Notes under the pieces: generated by a model
The model's database searches: none
Seen by the model: the letters and a program-made list of their open reading frames with translations, nothing else
Told to the model about the DNA's origin: nothing
Assembly (NCBI GenBank): GCA_001890945.1
Contig: MLAX01000004.1
Span: 186,001-250,000, forward strand
Direction: 5' to 3'
Length of the DNA: 64,000 nt
Source: Alphaproteobacteria bacterium AO1-B
Lineage (GTDB): Bacteria; Pseudomonadota; Alphaproteobacteria; Rhizobiales; Stappiaceae
Shown: piece by piece, positions 61,006-64,000 of the stretch
Layout: every line of letters begins with the position of its first letter
Position numbering within the stretch: position 1 is the first letter of the stretch
Program-made: the position numbers and the translations under genes

Positions 61006-62915
61006 TGGAACTTCTCAGTGACGCCTTTGTGTATCTGTGCGCGGCTGTGATCGCGGTGCCGATTGCGAACCGTCTGGGACTTGGATCCGTTCTCGGTTAT
61101 CTCATCGCTGGCGTGGTGATTGGTCCCGTTCTCGGGATCGTCGGGTCTGAGACGACCGAGGTGCAGCATTTTGCCGAGTTCGGCGTGGTTATGATGCTGT
61201 TTTTGGTTGGCCTTGAGCTGCAGCCTGCCATGCTTTGGAAAATGCGCAAGCAGCTTATCGGGCTGGGCGGGCTTCAGGTTCTTGGAACCACAGCCGTCTT
61301 TGCAGGTGCGGGGTTGGCATTCGGCCTTGTCTGGCAAAGCGCGGTCGCGCTGGGCATGATCCTCGCGCTGTCATCAACTGCAATCGTCTTGCAAACCCTC
61401 AATGAAAAAGGCTGGCTGAAGACGGAAGGCGGTCAGAGTTCTTTCTCGGTTCTCTTGACCCAGGACATCGCAGTCATTCCCATGCTAGCCATCCTGCCGG
61501 TTCTCGCGGTTGGCCATGGCGGTGGCAGCCAGGGGGATTCCCACGGCGCAGGGCATGGCGGCGGACATAGTGATGGGGCTGCGCATGGCGGCGAGGCGTT
61601 GGCGAGCCTACCCGGCTGGTTGCAGGCAGTGGTCATCCTCGCCGTGATTGCGGCCATTATTGTGGCTGGACGTCATTTGATGCGGCCCATATTCCGGTTC
61701 ATCGCCGAATCGCACCTGCGGGAGATTTTCACAGCAACCGCACTGTTGTTGGTGATCGGCATCGCCCTTTTGATGGACTTTGTTGGTCTGTCGCCCGCCC
61801 TTGGGACGTTTCTTGCAGGCGTGGTCCTGTCCGATAGCGACTACCGGCACGAGCTTGAAAGTGACATTGAACCGTTCAAGGGCCTGCTTTTAGGGCTGTT
61901 TTTCCTAACGGTTGGGGCCGGGATCGACTTCAACCTCTTGTTCGGCGCGCCAGTTACCATTTTTGGTTTGGCAATCGGCTTGATCGTCACCAAATTCGCT
62001 CTTCTCTTCGGATTGGGGACAATTTTCAAACTGAAAGGCGCTGACAAATGGCTCTTCGCTCTGGGTCTTGCCCAAGCGGGGGAGTTCGCCTTTGTCCTGT
62101 TTGGCTTTGCCTTGAGCGCCGGTGTTCTGGAACCTGCCCTGCTGCAGACACTAACCCTGGTTGTTGCGATTTCCATGTTGCTGACGCCAGCGCTTTTCAT
62201 TCTCTATGAAAAGGTCATTGCGCCCAGAGCTGTAACCCAATCCACCAGACCGGCTGACGAAATCGATCGAAAAGGGCGCATTGTTATTGCGGGGATGGGC
62301 CGGTTCGGCCAGATCGTCGGGCGGCTCCTGATTACAAGCGGTTATGATGTCGTGATCCTTGATCACGATCCGCAAACAGTTGAAAATCTTGGGAAAGTGG
62401 GCCTGAAGACCTTTTATGGTGATGCAACGCGGCCGGATTTGCTGCACGGAGCTGGTTTGCAAGATGCAGACCTCTTCATTGCGGCATTAGATGACCGGGA
62501 CAAGCAGACAATGGTTGTTGAGCATGTTGCGAAGACATACCCGAAAGTGCGGATCCTTGCGCGAGCACGGGACCGCCACCATGTCTACGAACTCGAACAA
62601 GCGGGGGCCCATCATGCCGAACGTGAAGTCTTTGAAGGCGCGATGACAATGGGACGCCGCGCCCTAACAGATCTTGGCATGCACCCGTTTCGGGCACGCA
62701 GCAAAGCGAAGGACTTTTGGCATCACGATCGTGCGATGCTGGACGACCTTCGGGAAAACTATAACGACGGCGGCGTCGACAAGTCTTATATTGATGCGAT
62801 GCGCGCGCACTCGCAAACTCTGTTTGAAATCATGCGGACTGATCACGGTGATGAAAAACATGAGCGCACGGAGCGGGGGTGGAACCCGCCGCCAAAGGGC
62901 GATGCCACACTTTGA
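61005..62915 (+). CDS. kefC: Kef-type K+/H+ antiporter with RCK/TrkA-N domain and His-rich loop
   Basis: A 636-residue CPA2 antiporter. About twelve membrane helices precede the conserved TQDIAVIPMLAILPVL (about residues 152-167) and LGTFLAGVVLSDSDYRHELESDIEPFKGLLLGLFF. The C-terminal nucleotide/glutathione-binding domain begins RIVIAGMGRFGQIVGRLL near 424. Unusually, a Gly/His-rich insert (about 170-196, five His) follows the TQDIAVIP helix. Kef systems acidify the cell during electrophile attack when glutathione adducts bind. Whether it is KefB or KefC cannot be decided; the symbol follows the KefF pairing. Confidence 0.9.
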   Translation: MELLSDAFVYLCAAVIAVPIANRLGLGSVLGYLIAGVVIGPVLGIVGSETTEVQHFAEFGVVMMLFLVGLELQPAMLWKMRKQLIGLGGLQVLGTTAVFAGAGLAFGLVWQSAVALGMILALSSTAIVLQTLNEKGWLKTEGGQSSFSVLLTQDIAVIPMLAILPVLAVGHGGGSQGDSHGAGHGGGHSDGAAHGGEALASLPGWLQAVVILAVIAAIIVAGRHLMRPIFRFIAESHLREIFTATALLLVIGIALLMDFVGLSPALGTFLAGVVLSDSDYRHELESDIEPFKGLLLGLFFLTVGAGIDFNLLFGAPVTIFGLAIGLIVTKFALLFGLGTIFKLKGADKWLFALGLAQAGEFAFVLFGFALSAGVLEPALLQTLTLVVAISMLLTPALFILYEKVIAPRAVTQSTRPADEIDRKGRIVIAGMGRFGQIVGRLLITSGYDVVILDHDPQTVENLGKVGLKTFYGDATRPDLLHGAGLQDADLFIAALDDRDKQTMVVEHVAKTYPKVRILARARDRHHVYELEQAGAHHAEREVFEGAMTMGRRALTDLGMHPFRARSKAKDFWHHDRAMLDDLRENYNDGGVDKSYIDAMRAHSQTLFEIMRTDHGDEKHERTERGWNPPPKGDATL

Positions 62916-62951
62916 ATACCCGCTGTGCACGGGGCAGAAAGGACCAAGCCA

Positions 62952-63623
62952 ATGACCGACATGACAGATCTCGACATGGAAGAACTGCTCCAGATCGACA
63001 TCGTGTCCGATGTTGTATGCCCTTGGTGCATCGTCGGTTTCAAGCAACTGGAACAAGCGATCGAAAAAACCGGGGTTTCTGTTGCCATCAAGTGGCACCC
63101 GTTTGAACTCAACCCGGATATGGCCGGGGATGGTGAAAACCTGCGTGAGCACATCATGCGGAAATACGGCTCGACCGCTGAGCAGTCACAGGCTGCACGC
63201 GACAGATTGACAGAGCTCGGCAAGGAGCTCGGATTTGAATTCCAGTTTTCCGATGAGAGCCGAATGGTCAATACGTTCAAGGCGCATCAGCTCATTCATT
63301 GGGCCGGCCCGCAGGGACAAGAACATCCTTTGAAAATGGCACTTTTTGAAGCTTACTTCAGGGACGGGAAAGATCTGAACGACAATGCGGTTCTGGTAAA
63401 GATTGCCGGCAGTGTTGGTCTGGATGAAACTGAGGCGCAGAAGGTCCTGGAAGATGGGCGGTACGCCGGTCCGGTGAAACAAGAAGAGAAGTTTTGGATA
63501 CAAAATGGCATTCAGGGTGTTCCGGCCGTTGTGTTCGATCGGCGGCACCTGATCACCGGCGCCCAAGGCGTTGACAACTATGCAGCTATTTTGAAGCAGC
63601 TGGTCGAGGGCGAAGCAGCCTGA
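62952..63623 (+). CDS. DsbA-family oxidoreductase (FrnE-like)
   Basis: A 223-residue thioredoxin-fold protein without signal peptide, so cytosolic. The redox motif is C23-P-W-C26 (VVCPWCIVGF), followed by the helical insertion and the cis-Pro region IQGVPAVVFDRRHLITGAQ. FrnE-like proteins are cytosolic disulfide isomerases or polyketide-associated DsbA homologues, several linked to oxidative stress. ATG 62952 has AAAGGA eight bases upstream; the open frame begins nine codons earlier. It follows the Kef gene by 36 bp and completes a thiol-stress set. Confidence 0.9.
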   Translation: MTDMTDLDMEELLQIDIVSDVVCPWCIVGFKQLEQAIEKTGVSVAIKWHPFELNPDMAGDGENLREHIMRKYGSTAEQSQAARDRLTELGKELGFEFQFSDESRMVNTFKAHQLIHWAGPQGQEHPLKMALFEAYFRDGKDLNDNAVLVKIAGSVGLDETEAQKVLEDGRYAGPVKQEEKFWIQNGIQGVPAVVFDRRHLITGAQGVDNYAAILKQLVEGEAA

Positions 63624-63660
63624 CGTAACAAAACCTGATCATTGTTGGCACCAAGCAGCG

Positions 63661-64000
63661 TCAAATCGTGCAGACGTTGATCGACGTTTTGCGTCCACGA
63701 AGTTTGATGGCCTGTTGTCCGGAAAACTCGGCGAGATCGGGCTGCAGGGCTTCATCAGAGTATCCAGCCTTCCTCATCAGGTCTTCGCTGACAACGCATC
63801 TGCATCCAAGGTCGCGAGTAGCTGCCTCAAGCCGGCTTGCAACATTCACTGTGTCACCAACGACGGCAAACTCCAGTCGGCGTGACGGTCCGATATCCCC
63901 TAAGATCACCGGGCCAAAATGCACTCCAACCGAAATCTGGATCGGGTCCAGGCCAAGGTCCGCCTGTCCTTTGTTGAAGGCTTCGTTTTCTTCGAGAAGC
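63661..64000 (-). CDS. Class III adenylate/guanylate cyclase, 3' part (runs off the window)
   Basis: The last 112 residues of a cyclase catalytic domain are visible; the reading frame stays open to the window edge. The segment ISVGVHFGPVILGDIG and then FAVVGDTVNVASRLEAATRD is the hallmark C-terminal half of class III cyclases, with the transition-state Asn and Arg in NVASR. The protein ends RKTSINVCTI soon after the domain. Whether it makes cAMP or cGMP and what sensor it carries lie outside the window. It is convergent with the DsbA gene. Confidence 0.85.
   Translation of the reverse strand, partial: LLEENEAFNKGQADLGLDPIQISVGVHFGPVILGDIGPSRRLEFAVVGDTVNVASRLEAATRDLGCRCVVSEDLMRKAGYSDEALQPDLAEFSGQQAIKLRGRKTSINVCTI

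Overview
The window looks like chromosomal DNA of a free-living, probably marine alphaproteobacterium. The closest fit is a Rhodobacterales/Stappiaceae (Roseibium- or Labrenzia-like) genome. The reasons are its moderate GC content, the many ABC importers with periplasmic binding proteins, a DddP-type DMSP lyase homologue, a glycine-betaine importer, an MttB-like methyltransferase and a giant type I-secreted adhesin. The taxonomic placement is inference. I saw no rRNA, tRNA, CRISPR array, insertion sequence or phage gene.

Layout. (1) 0.4-7.2 kb: a TetR regulator convergent with a RecD-like helicase, a DAO-type FAD oxidoreductase, a membrane desaturase translationally coupled to an orphan PhnD-like binding protein, a 44-residue small protein divergent from a LysR regulator with LysR-type boxes between them, and a small exported protein. 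(2) 7.2-13 kb, minus strand: a likely operon of MttB-like methyltransferase, FAD/GcvT demethylating dehydrogenase and DddP-like M24 enzyme, i.e. catabolism of methylated amines or sulfonium osmolytes. (3) 13-18.3 kb: a kinase-fold protein with a degenerate catalytic loop and an FbpC-like ATPase on the plus strand, facing a GNAT, a two-domain permease and a binding protein on the minus strand. (4) 18.5-27.6 kb: 6-phosphogluconate dehydrogenase, an SDR/TetR divergent pair with two matched operators, an AsmA-family protein, and a minus-strand set (VOC protein, 2-hydroxyacid dehydrogenase, TIM-barrel isomerase) divergent from a second LysR regulator. (5) 28-31 kb: a proX-proW-proV betaine importer.

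(6) 31.1-50.7 kb: a type I secretion and adhesion island. It holds an HlyD adaptor, two tandem ABC ATPase/permeases whose nucleotide-binding motifs are both heavily degenerate, a divergent 3414-residue cadherin-like/CBM-like/RTX adhesin, TolC, and a membrane GGDEF-EAL protein with an altered GGDEF motif and an intact EAL domain. This is the most unusual part of the window: a giant adhesin exported by what looks like a heteromeric ABC exporter with non-canonical ATP sites, beside a probable c-di-GMP phosphodiesterase.

(7) 51.3-58.4 kb: a GntR regulator, then a DeoR-controlled CUT1 sugar importer operon (ATPase, binding protein, two permeases) and a PfkB kinase, with two internal hairpins. (8) 58.4-64 kb: an HxlR regulator divergent from MdaB-like reductase, Nu-class-like GST, KefF-like reductase, Kef K+/H+ antiporter and FrnE-like DsbA, resembling an electrophile/quinone-stress operon. 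The 3' end of a class III nucleotide cyclase gene runs off the right edge.
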